Source of the DNA: an uncultured Methanobrevibacter sp.
Lineage (GTDB): Archaea > Methanobacteriota > Methanobacteria > Methanobacteriales > Methanobacteriaceae
Length of the DNA stretch: 64,000 bases
Assembly: GCF_902770715.1 (NCBI RefSeq)
Contig: NZ_CACXTS010000005.1
Span: 1-64,000 of the forward strand
Direction: 5' to 3'
In this document: positions 1 to 9,891 of the stretch, in pieces
How positions within the stretch are numbered: position 1 is the stretch's first letter
Layout: each line of letters opens with the position of its first letter
Notes under the pieces: generated by a model
Seen by the model: only the letters and a program-made list of their open reading frames with translations
What the model was told of the DNA's origin: nothing
Databases searched by the model: none
Made by a program: the position numbers and the translations under genes

Positions 1-720
1 TAATTTAGCAGCACATGCAGCAATTTCGTGAGCAGCAGCTACTAATGGGATGAAGTTTTCGAAACCTTTGGTCATGAAACAACCTTTCATGTCTAAGTTT
101 GCAACGGATCCAGCCATTTCGTATGCAGCAATAGCTTTTGCTTTTGCGTATGGGTTTGCGAATCCACCAGCTTCTGCAGCTTTTTCAGCAGTAATGATGA
201 GTTTAGGTAATTCGATTTCTTCGCCTGCGTCAGCTTGAGCAATTACAGCGTCGATAGTTTTTTGGACTAATCTTAATGCTCCGGTTTCAGCTAATACTTT
301 TAAGATGTCGGAGTTGAAGATAGCCATTTCAGTTGGGTCTAACCATTCTCTTTTTGCACCAATCATTGGGTCAGACATTACGATGATGTATCCTAAACCT
401 TGTTCGTCCATTTCATCTTTCTTACCTTTACCAGGTGCGTCACCAATGATAATAGCAGGAACATCTTTTTCAGATAATAATTCTCTTGCTTTAGCTGGTC
501 CAGGTGCTCCTGGGTTTGGGCTAATGAAGATTGCGAAGTCAGGTTCGAAAGCGTCTATTTTAGGCACGACGTCTTCTACTTGTTCAGGGTTCATTTTTGC
601 TCCAGATCCAAAAGTTCTTACATCGATATTTGGTCTGTCTGCTCTTTCGTCTAACAATAGGTCAATTACTGGTGAAGTACCAATATTACCACTTTTAATA
701 ATAGCAATTTTTACTACCAT
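1..720 (-). CDS. mtd: F420-dependent methylenetetrahydromethanopterin dehydrogenase (C-terminus cut off)
   Basis: Reading the minus strand from the ATG at 720 gives an open frame running off the left edge, about 240 residues. It begins MVVKIAIIKSGNIGTSP and contains ISPNPGAPGPAKARELL and IIIGDAPGKGKKDEMDEQG, sequences I recognise as Mtd. Mtd oxidises methylene-H4MPT to methenyl-H4MPT with coenzyme F420, a cytoplasmic step of hydrogenotrophic methanogenesis. The family is about 276 residues, so roughly 35 C-terminal residues lie outside the window. The start is supported by an AAGGAGA ribosome-binding site just upstream. The 269 bases between this gene and the tRNA show no other gene. Confidence 0.95.
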   Translation of the reverse strand, partial: MVVKIAIIKSGNIGTSPVIDLLLDERADRPNIDVRTFGSGAKMNPEQVEDVVPKIDAFEPDFAIFISPNPGAPGPAKARELLSEKDVPAIIIGDAPGKGKKDEMDEQGLGYIIVMSDPMIGAKREWLDPTEMAIFNSDILKVLAETGALRLVQKTIDAVIAQADAGEEIELPKLIITAEKAAEAGGFANPYAKAKAIAAYEMAGSVANLDMKGCFMTKGFENFIPLVAAAHEIAACAAKL

Positions 721-989
721 AATTTAGTCTCCTTTTTCGATAGTTATAATTTTAATTAAGAAACTATTTAAGTTTTATTATTTAAGATTTTTAATTGTTG
801 TATTAATTATTTCAGCGAAGGTTGTTCATAATTAAATTTAATCAAAAAATTGTATACGATTAACTATTTTTTTGAATATTTTTTGAGTAAAAATTATGTT
901 AGATAAGCCAAAATTAGTGCATATAATTACTATTAAAATTATGAAAAAGTAGACTAAAACTGATAAAAAATATTTAAAATAAGAATTAG

Positions 990-1061
990 TGGTTCCGACG
1001 AGATTCGAACTCGTGATCCCCTCCTTGTAAGGGAGGTATCATACCACTAGACCACGGAACC
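990..1061 (-). tRNA. tRNA-Val (anticodon TAC)
   Basis: The minus strand folds as a full cloverleaf. The acceptor stem pairs GGTTCCG (1061-1055) with CGGAACC (997-991), with discriminator A at 990. The anticodon stem CCTCC/GGAGG holds the loop CTTACAA, giving anticodon TAC (Val). The T-arm reads GTTCGAATC. CCA is not encoded; the genomic sequence continues CT. No intron. Confidence 0.95.
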
Positions 1062-1083
1062 AACAAACAATATTATGAATTTA

Positions 1084-1100
1084 CTATTATATATATTTTT
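1084..1100 (-). promoter_or_regulatory. Probable TATA promoter of tRNA-Val
   Basis: On the minus strand AAAATATATATAATAG lies about 25-38 nt upstream of the tRNA 5' end, the expected spacing for an archaeal TATA box. Confidence 0.5.
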
Positions 1101-1129
1101 GCATTATTGCTATAATTGAACAAAGTAAC

Positions 1130-1144
1130 TTTAATATATATAAA
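1130..1144 (+). promoter_or_regulatory. Probable TATA promoter of ilvE
   Basis: TTTAATATATATAAA centred about 45 nt before the ilvE ATG would put transcription start near 1160, leaving a short leader that contains the GTGAT-type ribosome-binding site. Confidence 0.4.
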
Positions 1145-1181
1145 AAACATATATTTTATCACAAAAATATGAAGTGATAAA

Positions 1182-2105
1182 ATGGCATGGGACGATAAAG
1201 AAACTAAAGTTTGGATGGACGGAGAATTTGTCGAATGGAAAGATGCAAATATTTCAGTACTTTCTCATGTTGTCCACTATGGAACAAGTGTTTTTGAAGG
1301 TATTCGTGCGTATGAAAACGAAAATGGTGTGGCTGTATTTCGTTTAAAAGAGCATGTACAACGTTTATTTGATTCTGCAAAAATTTATAAAATTGACATT
1401 CCGTTTACACAAGAAGAGATTGAAGAAGCTATTTTAGAAACCCTTCGTGTAAATGATTTAGGCGCATGTTACATACGCCCTATCGTATTTAGAGGATATG
1501 GAGAATTAGGAGTTAATCCTTTAGGATGTCCTGTTAATGTGGCAATTGCTGCTTGGGAATGGGGATCATATTTAGGAGAAGAAGGAATGGCAAATGGTGT
1601 AGATATCGGTGTTTCCTCATGGAGAAAACCAGCACCTGACACTTTCCCTGCTCTTGCTAAATGTGGTGCAAATTACATGAACTCCCAATTAGCAAAACTT
1701 GAAGCTATTGACAACGGATATGACGAAGCTATTATGCTCGATTATGAAGGACATGTTTCTGAAGGTAGTGGAGAAAACATATTCCTTGTTGAAGGTGAAA
1801 AACTATTCACTCCTGCAATGTCATCTTCCAACCTCAAAGGAATCACCAGAGATTCTATCATGACTGTTGCACGTGACTTAGGTTACGAAGTGGTTGAAGA
1901 GGTCATTTCAAGAGAAAGATTATATGCTGCTGATGAAGTATTCTTCACAGGAACCGCAGCTGAAGTAACTCCAATCCGTTCAATTGACCACAGAACAATC
2001 GGTATCGGTAGAAGAGGACCTATCTCCGAACAATTACAATCTACTTTCTTTGATATCGTAGAGGCTAAAGTGGAAGACAAATACGGATGGTTATCATACA
2101 TCTAA
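1182..2105 (+). CDS. ilvE: Branched-chain amino acid aminotransferase
   Basis: 307 residues, normal for class IV PLP aminotransferases. It interconverts Val, Leu and Ile with their 2-oxo acids using glutamate/2-oxoglutarate. The family motif [13 protein letters not shown] is at residues 32-44. The PLP-binding lysine is expected at K160 in [12 protein letters not shown], and GSGENIFLV lies in the substrate-binding part. The ATG follows GAAGTGATAAA, a ribosome-binding site of the type common in this window. uppP starts 12 nt after the stop, so the two are probably cotranscribed. Confidence 0.96.
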   Translation: MAWDDKETKVWMDGEFVEWKDANISVLSHVVHYGTSVFEGIRAYENENGVAVFRLKEHVQRLFDSAKIYKIDIPFTQEEIEEAILETLRVNDLGACYIRPIVFRGYGELGVNPLGCPVNVAIAAWEWGSYLGEEGMANGVDIGVSSWRKPAPDTFPALAKCGANYMNSQLAKLEAIDNGYDEAIMLDYEGHVSEGSGENIFLVEGEKLFTPAMSSSNLKGITRDSIMTVARDLGYEVVEEVISRERLYAADEVFFTGTAAEVTPIRSIDHRTIGIGRRGPISEQLQSTFFDIVEAKVEDKYGWLSYI

Positions 2106-2117
2106 GCGGTGTAAAAA

Positions 2118-2951
2118 ATGAATATAATTCAAGCAATAATTATCGGTGTTGTTCAAGGGTTAACCGAATTTTTGCCGGTTAGCAGTTCAGCACATTTAGT
2201 TTTTGCTCATAACATTTTAAATGTTGAAAGCTCTTTAGCTTTCGACGTTTTTCTTCATTTGGGAACTTTGATTGCAGTTTTATGGTACTTTAGATGGGAT
2301 ATTATTAAAATGCTTAAATCATGGTGGTTAAGCATTGGTGATTTCCTGCAAGGCAGATTTATGCAAGGTTTCCGTGATGACCCATATAAGAGGCTTGCTT
2401 GGTATGTAATTTTAGCTACAATTCCTGTAGGTATCGTTGGGGTATTATTTGAAGATTCAGTTGATGCATTGTTTGCCGGTGCACTTTATGTTCCTGCATT
2501 CTTTTTATTTGTAACAGGAACCATTCTCTACTTGTCTCAAAGAATGCCTGGTGGAAATATTAATTTACATAACATTACTAAAAAAGAAGCTTTGTTCATG
2601 GGATTAGGTCAGGCATGTGCAGTATTGCCAGGACTCTCACGTTCAGGTACTACCATTTCAGCCGGTTTGGTGGCTGGGCTCGATAAAGAATTTGCAGCTA
2701 AATTCAGTTTCATACTATCCATTCCAGCGATTTTTGGAGCATTTGTATTTAAGTTAAAGGATATTGGCTCTGCTATGGATGCTAACTTCTTGCCTATATT
2801 TTTAGGTTTTATTGCATCAATTATTGCAGGTTATTTCGCTATTAAATGGATGTTGGATTTAATTCAAAACAAGAGTTTAGATATCTTTGCTTATTATTGT
2901 TGGGTAGTTGGTATCGTGGTGTTTATGGGCTCAATAGCTCATATATTTTAA
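2118..2951 (+). CDS. uppP: Undecaprenyl-diphosphatase (BacA/UppP family)
   Basis: 277 residues with about eight hydrophobic segments. Both UppP signatures are present: EFLPVSSSAH (from E17) and PGLSRSGTT (171-179), which carry the catalytic Glu, Ser and Arg of the family. UppP dephosphorylates polyprenyl diphosphate to recycle the lipid carrier. In a pseudomurein-walled methanogen it would serve wall-precursor and glycan export, consistent with the Mur ligases at 9.9-12.8 kb. It sits 12 nt behind ilvE and is likely translated from the same transcript. The lipid chain length used here cannot be read from sequence. Confidence 0.93.
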   Translation: MNIIQAIIIGVVQGLTEFLPVSSSAHLVFAHNILNVESSLAFDVFLHLGTLIAVLWYFRWDIIKMLKSWWLSIGDFLQGRFMQGFRDDPYKRLAWYVILATIPVGIVGVLFEDSVDALFAGALYVPAFFLFVTGTILYLSQRMPGGNINLHNITKKEALFMGLGQACAVLPGLSRSGTTISAGLVAGLDKEFAAKFSFILSIPAIFGAFVFKLKDIGSAMDANFLPIFLGFIASIIAGYFAIKWMLDLIQNKSLDIFAYYCWVVGIVVFMGSIAHIF

Positions 2952-2964
2952 AATTAAAAAATAA

Positions 2965-2982
2965 TAGAGATTAAAATCTCTA
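2965..2982. terminator. Perfect hairpin between convergent genes
   Basis: TAGAGATT-AA-AATCTCTA is a perfect 8-bp inverted repeat lying between the convergent uppP and cobT genes and overlapping the cobT stop. It is a plausible bidirectional terminator or transcript 3' end; archaeal termination relies mainly on T-tracts, so the role is inferred. Confidence 0.4.
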
Positions 2983-4041
2983 TTTACATACTTTTTCTAT
3001 TCTTTTTCTTAATTTTTCTACAGAATTTCCTAAAACAAGTGCAGTGTACATTGCTCCTCCGGCACCGGCACCTTCTTTAACAAATCCTTTTAAGTAATTT
3101 TTCAATCCTTCATGTTCGGATTCTTCAAATCTTGGATCCACTACGTTAACGGTAATGTTGTCGTCAATTTGATCCAATATTCCAAAGAGGTCTGCTGTTT
3201 CATCAGCTGCAACAAATACTGTAGTTGCTAAGTTGATTCTTGAAAAGTCAAATGTAGGTTGGATGGATTTGATTACTGCACAGGTTGCGGCCATTTGTGT
3301 TCCGCCCGCTAAAATAATTGGGATATCGGAACCCAATACCATTCCGGCAATTGCAGGAATTGTAGGGTCTCCTACTGCACCGATTGCTTGCATTGCATCC
3401 GCTTCACCAGGTTTGATTCCCGCTTTTTCCAATCCTTCATTTACAGTATTTGATTTTAAATCATGAGGGTTATGTGGCATGCTTCCACTAACTTTTTCAT
3501 TAGCTTCGTAGCCCAGTGCTTTTAACACGCCTAATGCAGTTGTAGTTCCTGCAGCTATACTTTCACCTATGATAAGCATTTCATGTCTTTGGGATAATGT
3601 AGCTCCCAATTCTTTCCCGTTTTCAAATATTTCCAATGGATTCAAAACGCCTTTTCCAGTTCTTATGTCTCTTCCATATTCTTTTCCTAAATTATAATAT
3701 TCGATATCTGGTTTAATTTTGGAACCTGCATCAACTATGACAAATGGGATGTTTGCGACTTGAAGTGCTGCTTTTGTAAGTCTTGCAGGTGTTGGTGCAG
3801 CGGCATCACCAACCACTGTTTCCGCTGGCGCTTCACAACATCTAACTTCACCCAATACCATGAATTCAGCATCTGATGCTGGTGTGTATACTGTTAATTC
3901 TGCTGTAGGTCCGGCTCCGGAGATGCCTTCTATCAATGAAGTATCAGTTGTTCCAATTGTAAGTATGAATACTGGATCTTCACATTCCTGTAGCTTTTCA
4001 GTTAATTCAGTTGATCCATATGTTTTTATTCCATCAATCAT
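2980..4041 (-). CDS. cobT: Archaeal CobT-type nicotinate-nucleotide:base phosphoribosyltransferase (UPF0284)
   Basis: About 353 residues, matching the archaeal CobT/UPF0284 family. Glycine-rich motifs include ISGAGPTAELTVYTP, IGESIAAGTTTALGVLKALG and AIGAVGDPTIPAIAGM. The family transfers phosphoribose from nicotinate mononucleotide to the lower-ligand base in cobamide assembly; methanogens need a corrinoid for Mtr. A longer frame opens at GTG 4050, but that GTG is part of the ribosome-binding site GGTGA placed 5 nt before the ATG at 4041, so I chose the ATG. The start overlaps the end of the upstream minus-strand gene, implying translational coupling. Confidence 0.88.
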   Translation of the reverse strand: MIDGIKTYGSTELTEKLQECEDPVFILTIGTTDTSLIEGISGAGPTAELTVYTPASDAEFMVLGEVRCCEAPAETVVGDAAAPTPARLTKAALQVANIPFVIVDAGSKIKPDIEYYNLGKEYGRDIRTGKGVLNPLEIFENGKELGATLSQRHEMLIIGESIAAGTTTALGVLKALGYEANEKVSGSMPHNPHDLKSNTVNEGLEKAGIKPGEADAMQAIGAVGDPTIPAIAGMVLGSDIPIILAGGTQMAATCAVIKSIQPTFDFSRINLATTVFVAADETADLFGILDQIDDNITVNVVDPRFEESEHEGLKNYLKGFVKEGAGAGGAMYTALVLGNSVEKLRKRIEKVCK

Positions 4042-4537
4042 TATTTTCACCTTGTTTTTTTAATAAATCAATAATAATCTTGTTTTGGTTGATAATCTTT
4101 TTATTTTGGAGCATGATTTTTTTGAGCATTTCGATTTCAGGCAATTCGTCATCCCTGTAGAATTCCTGCCCGTCCCTTGCTCTTGGCGGAATCTTGATTT
4201 GTTCTTTTGGAGGAAGTGATGTTTTTTCATCTGACCTTGGAGGTATGACCCCTTTTGAAGCGCTGTCCTCATTGGATATGAAGTCAACGTATCTGTGTGT
4301 AACCTTATTTTTTCCTCTCTCGTCAAGTAATTCCATTAATCTGTCATCCACTTCTTTAACGCCATGAAGCTCTTCTTGCTCTACCTCGTGGAGTAATCTT
4401 TTTTGAATATTGTAAGCATTATAAATTGGTATTCCACGGGTTTTACATTCATTTTTAAACATGTCGCTTATGTTAATGTCGCCTGTTAGTTTTTTTACCC
4501 TCTTCTGTTCGGGGGTGTTAGCACTATAAAATCCCAT
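4034..4537 (-). CDS. Hypothetical protein upstream of cobT
   Basis: 167 residues, not recognised. The N-terminal half is charged and mixed. Residues near 100-120 are rich in proline and basic residues (IPPRSDEKTSLPPKEQIKIP), suggesting a flexible linker, and the last 35 residues (MLKKIMLQNKKIINQNK) look like a short coiled coil. There are no membrane segments or cysteine clusters. It overlaps the cobT start by 8 nt, so the two form an operon, but nothing in the sequence ties it to cobamide chemistry. The gene runs divergently from kae1-bud32 across an AT-rich gap of about 90 nt. Confidence 0.75.
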   Translation of the reverse strand: MGFYSANTPEQKRVKKLTGDINISDMFKNECKTRGIPIYNAYNIQKRLLHEVEQEELHGVKEVDDRLMELLDERGKNKVTHRYVDFISNEDSASKGVIPPRSDEKTSLPPKEQIKIPPRARDGQEFYRDDELPEIEMLKKIMLQNKKIINQNKIIIDLLKKQGENND

Positions 4538-4625
4538 ATTTTACTTTTTGTTTTTTAAATTTAAAAAATATTTTTATATTTTTAAAAGTAATATACTAAT
4601 TAATTAAATTTTTTGGTTGATTATT

Positions 4626-6215
4626 TTGATAAGTTTAGGAATTGAGGGCACAGCAGAAAAGACTGGTGTAGGCATTGTCGACAGTGATGGAAATATCTTG
4701 GCTATGACTGGAAAGCAGCTATTTCCCGAAGAAGGGGGTATTCATCCTAGAATTGCGGCTGAACATCATGCCGAATGGATTCCTAAATTAATTCCTGAAG
4801 CTATTGAGCAGTCAGGTCTTTCCTATGATGACATTGATTTGATTTCATTTTCACAAGGGCCAGGATTAGGTCCGGCTTTAAGGATTGTTGCAACTTCAGC
4901 AAGAAGCTTGGCATTATCACTTAAAAAGCCGATAATTGGTGTTAATCATTGTATTGGACATGTTGAAGTTGGAAAACTTGATACCGGTGCAGTCAATCCA
5001 GTATCCCTTTATGTGAGCGGTGGAAACAGCCAGGTAATAGCTTATGAAAGTGGAAGATACAGAATTTTTGGTGAAACTTTAGACATAGCTATTGGAAATT
5101 GCCTTGATCATTTCGGTCGTGAAACCGGCTTGGGCCATCCTGGAGGACCCGTCATTGAAAAATTGGCCAAACAAGGTTCATATATTGATTTGCCATATGT
5201 TGTAAAGGGTATGGATTTTTCATTTTCAGGTTTGCTTTCTGCAGCCTTGAGGGAAGCAAAAAAAGGAACTCCTATGGAAGATATTTGCTTTTCACTTCAG
5301 GAAACTGCCTTTTCAATGCTTGTTGAAGTGACAGAACGTGCACTGTCACATACTCAGAAGGATGAAGTCATGTTGTGCGGGGGAGTTTCAGCTAACTCCA
5401 GGTTAAGAGAAATGCTCAAGACAATGTCAGAAGAGCATGGCGCTAAATTTTACATGCCTGAAATGAAGCTTTGCGGTGATAATGGTGTGATGATTGCATG
5501 GCTGGGCCTTTTGATGTGTAGGGAATTCGGGCCAATGGAATTCTCCGAAACTGAAATCATTCAAAGATTCAGAACTGATGAGGTCGACATTCCATGGATT
5601 GACAATACAAAGACTTACTTGAAATTAAGCGATGAGTTTATAGCGAAAGGTGCTGAGTCAAATATTGTCAAAAGCAGCTATTTGGGTGAAAAAGCCGTCC
5701 TGAAAGATAGAATTCCTAAAGGATATAGGATTTCTGAAATTGATGATAAAATCAGGAAGGCAAGAACAAAAGAAGAGGCAAAATTATTGTCTGATGCAAA
5801 ACGTGCAGGCGTTAAGACCCCTGTGCTGTATGATATTAACTTGCAGGAAAAATCTATTCTGATGGAAGAGATTGACGGTCAGATGGTCAAGGACATCATC
5901 AATGAGGATTTGGCCTTTAGAATCGGTGAGGAAATTGCAAAGCTTCACTCTGCGGATATTATCCATGGAGACATTACAACCTCAAATATAATGCTTCAGG
6001 ATGATAAGTTGGTTTTCATAGATTTTGGCCTTGGAAGATATTCACCATTGGATGAGGACAAAGCTGTTGATTTGCTTGTTTTGAAAAAGTCTTTGCAAAG
6101 CATTGATTACAATTTGGCGGTAAAGTACTTTGACTGTGTTTTAAAGGGTTATGGAAGGCGGGATATGGTTAATAAAATATCAGACATCGAATCACGCGGA
6201 AGATATACTCACTAA
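4626..6215 (+). CDS. kae1-bud32: Kae1-Bud32 fusion: tRNA threonylcarbamoyltransferase and associated kinase
   Basis: A fused protein of about 529 residues. The Kae1/TsaD half starts ISLGIEGTAEKTG and carries the metal-binding HCIGH (about residues 108-112) and SGGNSQV. The C-terminal part, from about residue 340, is a Bud32 RIO-like kinase with HGDITTSNIM (about 447) and IDFGLG (about 465). Together they install t6A on ANN-decoding tRNAs as part of KEOPS. The fusion is known in several methanogens. Two TTG starts are possible, 4617 and 4626. I prefer 4626 because GGTTGA lies 5 nt upstream, the spacing seen elsewhere here. Pcc1 and Cgi121 are not in this window. Confidence 0.94.
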   Translation: MISLGIEGTAEKTGVGIVDSDGNILAMTGKQLFPEEGGIHPRIAAEHHAEWIPKLIPEAIEQSGLSYDDIDLISFSQGPGLGPALRIVATSARSLALSLKKPIIGVNHCIGHVEVGKLDTGAVNPVSLYVSGGNSQVIAYESGRYRIFGETLDIAIGNCLDHFGRETGLGHPGGPVIEKLAKQGSYIDLPYVVKGMDFSFSGLLSAALREAKKGTPMEDICFSLQETAFSMLVEVTERALSHTQKDEVMLCGGVSANSRLREMLKTMSEEHGAKFYMPEMKLCGDNGVMIAWLGLLMCREFGPMEFSETEIIQRFRTDEVDIPWIDNTKTYLKLSDEFIAKGAESNIVKSSYLGEKAVLKDRIPKGYRISEIDDKIRKARTKEEAKLLSDAKRAGVKTPVLYDINLQEKSILMEEIDGQMVKDIINEDLAFRIGEEIAKLHSADIIHGDITTSNIMLQDDKLVFIDFGLGRYSPLDEDKAVDLLVLKKSLQSIDYNLAVKYFDCVLKGYGRRDMVNKISDIESRGRYTH

Positions 6216-6260
6216 TTTTTTGGATTAACTATATAAAAAAATGAATTCATAATTAAAAAT

Positions 6261-6812
6261 ATGATAACATTTATAACTGGTAACGAACATAAAGTTAAAG
6301 AAGCAGAGAATATTTTCAAAGATTATGACATTAAACTAGAGCATATTGATTTAGGTTACGAAGAGCCTCAAGGAACTCTTGAGGAAGTGGCCTTGTCAGG
6401 CGCAAAATATGCTTGTCGTAAACTTGAGAAACCTGTGATTGTGGAAGATGCTGGTTTATTCATTAAAGCTTTAAATGGCTTTCCTGGAACCTATTCTCAT
6501 TATGTTCAAGATACAATAGGAAATCAGGGAATTTTAAAGTTATTAACCGATACTGATGACCGTTATGCCGAATTCAGGTCAGTTATTGGGTACTGTGCCC
6601 CCAATTCTGAGCCCAAGATCTTTTTAGGCAAGGTGTCAGGAGAAATCGCAGTTGAAGAAAGAGGAGATTTAGGATTTGCTTTTGATCCGCTTTTTTATGT
6701 TCCTAGTCTAGGTAAGACTTTCGGCGAACTTACAACTGATGAAAAAAACCAATTTTCACATAGAAAAAATTCTTTAGAAAAATTTATTGAATGGTATTCT
6801 TCTCAAGAGTAG
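6261..6812 (+). CDS. rdgB: XTP/dITP diphosphatase (RdgB/HAM1 family)
   Basis: 183 residues, the usual length. The nucleotide-binding [11 protein letters not shown] is at residues 6-16, the catalytic VEDAGLFI region near 60-67, and the family C-terminal [11 protein letters not shown] is present. It hydrolyses non-canonical purine triphosphates (XTP, ITP, dITP) to monophosphates and cleans the nucleotide pool. No Shine-Dalgarno is visible before the ATG, and TATATAAA lies about 30 nt upstream, so the message may be leaderless. It follows kae1-bud32 by 45 nt. Confidence 0.94.
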   Translation: MITFITGNEHKVKEAENIFKDYDIKLEHIDLGYEEPQGTLEEVALSGAKYACRKLEKPVIVEDAGLFIKALNGFPGTYSHYVQDTIGNQGILKLLTDTDDRYAEFRSVIGYCAPNSEPKIFLGKVSGEIAVEERGDLGFAFDPLFYVPSLGKTFGELTTDEKNQFSHRKNSLEKFIEWYSSQE

Positions 6813-6880
6813 CATTGTTTTTCTAATTAATACTTAATTGGGCTTATTTAAGATTTAAAAAATTTAAAGAGGTTTATATT

Positions 6881-7279
6881 ATGGCAAGACCAGAATGGGT
6901 AACTTATAGTGATGAAGAAATTGAAGAGATGATTTTAAAATTTAACAGAGAAGGTAAAAGTACTTCCGAAATAGGTATTATCTTAAGAGACCAATATGGA
7001 ATTCCATCTGTTAAAGATGTAACTGGTGAAAGAATCACTCAAATCTTACAAAGAAACGGTCAAGCTGGAGAATACCCAGAAGACTTATTAAACTTAATCA
7101 AAAGAGCAGTTAACATCAGAGACCACTTAGAAGAAAATCCTAAAGATTTACACTCTAAAAGAGGTTTAACTATCATTGAATCCAGAATCAGAAGATTAGC
7201 ATCTTACTATGTAAGTGAAGGTAAATTACCAGAAGGATGGAGATATAATCCAAGAGAAGCAGCACTCCTTGTTAAATAG
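6881..7279 (+). CDS. rps15: 30S ribosomal protein S15
   Basis: 132 residues, the archaeal/eukaryotic length with the N-terminal extension ([17 protein letters not shown]). The conserved core includes [20 protein letters not shown]. It binds 16S rRNA helices in the central domain of the small subunit. AAAGAGGTTTATATT precedes the ATG. Its last codons overlap the probable start of the DHH phosphoesterase, an arrangement that would couple the two. Confidence 0.97.
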   Translation: MARPEWVTYSDEEIEEMILKFNREGKSTSEIGIILRDQYGIPSVKDVTGERITQILQRNGQAGEYPEDLLNLIKRAVNIRDHLEENPKDLHSKRGLTIIESRIRRLASYYVSEGKLPEGWRYNPREAALLVK

Positions 7280-8603
7280 AGCTAGCGAAGCTACTGATAT
7301 GCTTAAGGAGCATATCGAAAAGGATAGTGTTATAAGAATAATTTCTCATAACGATGCTGATGGAATATCAGCGGCAGCAGTAATAGCGAATGCTTTGGCT
7401 GAGGAAAATGTTCAATTCCACACTACAATTATTCCACGTCTTAAAGAGGATATTGTAAATCAGCTCAGAAGTGAGAAATATGACTTATTCATATTTTCTG
7501 ATATGGGCAGTCCTTTCATTAAGGAGTTCAATACCTATAAACATGATGTTATTGTTGCAGATCACCATCAGGTAGATGACACCGAATCCGAAAGCAATGT
7601 TGTCCATCTTAATCCTCACTTGTTTGGAATTGATGGAAGTAAAGATTTATGCGGTGCAGGTTCAAGCTATTTGGCTATTCGCGAACTTGATAAAAAGCAT
7701 TTGGCTTATTTTGCTTTGATCGGTGCATTCGGTGATATGCAGGGGCAGGATGGCTTTACTGGTGTCAATAAATTAATACTTGACGATGCTTTAGAAAGTG
7801 GAGCTTTGGAAGTTCATGAAGGTTTAAAGATTGTTTCAAAAGCATCAGAACCAATTTTTAAATCTCTTGCTTACACTTTTTCACCCCCTCTTCCGAAAAT
7901 TAGTGGAGACTTGGATGGGGCTCGTGAATTTTTAGAGCGCATGAACTTGTCTTATGGTATCAAATTCACCGACATGGAAGATGAAGAAAAAGACTTGTTG
8001 AAAGATGCTCTTGTTTCTATTAATCCGGATATTTTCGGTGATTGTTATACTGTTCCAAAAGAAGTGCCATTGCTTCGTGATTTAGAAGAGTATTCCTATA
8101 TACTTGATGCTTGTGGTAAGAATAAGAAACAAGGTCTTGGTTTAAGTATCGCGCTCGGCGAACGTGACCAGGCTCTTGATGCGGCTTTAAGATTGCAACG
8201 CCAATACAGGGACCAAATTGTAAAAGGTTTGCAATGGGTTAAAAAGGAAGGCGCTGTGCAACTTAACAGCATACAATATCTTTATTCCGAAGACAAAGTA
8301 TTGAAATCTGTAATGGGCACTATTGCAAGTATTGGTTTATCTGTTGAATTGTTGGATGATTCAAAACCTGTTTTAGGACTTTCAAGACTTCATAAGGATA
8401 TTAAAATCTCTGGCAGAACCACACGTGACATGGTTGCCAAAGGTGTTAATTTAGGAAAGGCCTTGCAGGATTCATCAAATAATTTTGGAGGCACTGGCGG
8501 CGGTCACGACATTGCTGCAGGTGCTATGATTCCATATGAAAGTAAAGACAATTTCTTGCATTTAGTTGATGAAATGGTCGAATATCAATTATCAAATGAT
8601 TAA
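7269..8603 (+). CDS. DHH-family phosphoesterase, archaeal RecJ-like
   Basis: About 444 residues. DHH-family motifs are visible: [12 protein letters not shown] (near 27-38), FSDMGS, the eponymous VADHHQ (near 96-101), and a C-terminal [13 protein letters not shown] loop of the DHHA1 domain. Archaeal RecJ-like proteins are manganese-dependent 5'-3' exonucleases or nanoRNases, some associated with the CMG helicase as GAN/Cdc45 relatives. The frame is open back into rps15. TTG 7269 gives [15 protein letters not shown] and an 11-nt overlap with rps15; ATG 7299 is the alternative and no clear ribosome-binding site separates them. Function is at family level only. Confidence 0.86.
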   Translation: MLNRASEATDMLKEHIEKDSVIRIISHNDADGISAAAVIANALAEENVQFHTTIIPRLKEDIVNQLRSEKYDLFIFSDMGSPFIKEFNTYKHDVIVADHHQVDDTESESNVVHLNPHLFGIDGSKDLCGAGSSYLAIRELDKKHLAYFALIGAFGDMQGQDGFTGVNKLILDDALESGALEVHEGLKIVSKASEPIFKSLAYTFSPPLPKISGDLDGAREFLERMNLSYGIKFTDMEDEEKDLLKDALVSINPDIFGDCYTVPKEVPLLRDLEEYSYILDACGKNKKQGLGLSIALGERDQALDAALRLQRQYRDQIVKGLQWVKKEGAVQLNSIQYLYSEDKVLKSVMGTIASIGLSVELLDDSKPVLGLSRLHKDIKISGRTTRDMVAKGVNLGKALQDSSNNFGGTGGGHDIAAGAMIPYESKDNFLHLVDEMVEYQLSND

Positions 8604-8604
8604 T

Positions 8605-9792
8605 ATGTTTTTAACAAAAAAAGAAGAACAAATGTGTGATGGGGAGTTCGGAGAAACCATCAGAAAAAGTATGGATATCCTAGTTGCATTAGGGGATATC
8701 TATGGTGCTTCTAAATTGGTTGACATAACTTCTGCACAGGTATCAGGAGTCTCTTATAAAACTATTGGAGACGCCGGTTTGGAATATTTGCAAGATTTGG
8801 CTAAGGATGGTTCCGGTAAAGCTACCATTAATGCTTCTTTAAATCCACCTGGAACAGATTTGGATAACTGGAAGGAATTGGGTTTTCCGGAAGAGTTTGC
8901 AATAAAGCAAAATCAGATTGTCGATGCTTATGCAAATCTCGGTATTTCCAAGACATGCACTTGCACCCCTTACTTGGTAGGTAATGTTCCAAGATTCAGA
9001 GATCATGTTTCATGGTCAGAATCATCTGCTGTTGCATTTGTCAATTCAGTAATTGGTGCTAGAACTAATCGTGAAGGAGGGCCTGCAGCACTAGCGGCAG
9101 CCATTGTTGGTAAAACTCCATTATATGGATTCCACTTGGAAAATAATAGGAGAGCTAATTTGGTTGTTAATGTTAATTGTGAATTGTCCGGTGCTGATTT
9201 CGGTGCATTAGGTTATATAATCGGTAAGGTTGTTGGTGGAGGAGTTCCTTATTTTGTATTGGAAAACACTCCAAATAACAATGATTTGAAAACTTTAGGT
9301 GCAGCACTTGCTTCATCCGGTTCGGTTGCACTTTACCATATGGAAAATGTTACTCCTGAATTTGATATGGCCGGCAAGGAAGAAGTTGAAGATATAATGT
9401 TCATTTCCGAAAAGGAAATTAACGAAACTCGCCAAAAATTATCAACTACTGATAAAGAGCCTGATTTGATTTGTTTAGGATGTCCTCATGCATCTTTAGA
9501 AGAGATTAAACAAGTGGCTAACATTGTCCAAGGTAAAACTATTAAAAATAAATTATGGATTTGCACATCAGTCAGCGTAAAAGCGACCGCTGATAGGATG
9601 GGTTACACAGAAAGCATTGAAAAGGCGGGTGGAAATGTTGTATGTGACACCTGTATGGTTGTAGCCCCTATTGAAGAGATGGGCTTTGAGGTAATCGGTG
9701 TAAATTCAGCAAAAGCAGCAAATTATGTTCCGTCAATGTGCGGACTTGATGTTGTTTATAATGATGTAGAAAATCTTATTCAGTTTGAATAA
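8605..9792 (+). CDS. Phosphomevalonate dehydratase large subunit (aconitase X catalytic subunit)
   Basis: About 395 residues of the aconitase-X family. It has conserved segments [31 protein letters not shown] and [13 protein letters not shown], and cysteines in [10 protein letters not shown] and [11 protein letters not shown] suited to an iron-sulfur centre. In the modified archaeal mevalonate pathway the aconitase X / DUF126 pair dehydrates 5-phosphomevalonate to trans-anhydromevalonate 5-phosphate. The matching small subunit is at 56662-57051, far away, so the complex is encoded by split loci. ATG 8605 is one base after the DHH gene stop; an in-frame ATG at 8596 is possible. Confidence 0.88.
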   Translation: MFLTKKEEQMCDGEFGETIRKSMDILVALGDIYGASKLVDITSAQVSGVSYKTIGDAGLEYLQDLAKDGSGKATINASLNPPGTDLDNWKELGFPEEFAIKQNQIVDAYANLGISKTCTCTPYLVGNVPRFRDHVSWSESSAVAFVNSVIGARTNREGGPAALAAAIVGKTPLYGFHLENNRRANLVVNVNCELSGADFGALGYIIGKVVGGGVPYFVLENTPNNNDLKTLGAALASSGSVALYHMENVTPEFDMAGKEEVEDIMFISEKEINETRQKLSTTDKEPDLICLGCPHASLEEIKQVANIVQGKTIKNKLWICTSVSVKATADRMGYTESIEKAGGNVVCDTCMVVAPIEEMGFEVIGVNSAKAANYVPSMCGLDVVYNDVENLIQFE

Positions 9793-9891
9793 GTTTTCTT
9801 CAATTCTTTTTTTTAAAATACTTATTTTCTTATTAAACTTTAAATTACATAACTTCTAATATTATAATTAAGAAATTGCGAGGAAGACTTT

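Noticed and set aside
305..727. Long plus-strand open frame opposite mtd
   Set aside because: It is antisense to the clearly recognisable Mtd frame and has no homologue-like composition.
4042..4050. Upstream GTG start of cobT (and similar GTG starts at 15999-16007, 23808, 41823)
   Set aside because: These GTGs are part of the ribosome-binding sites GGTGA/GTGATT, with an ATG at the correct distance after them.
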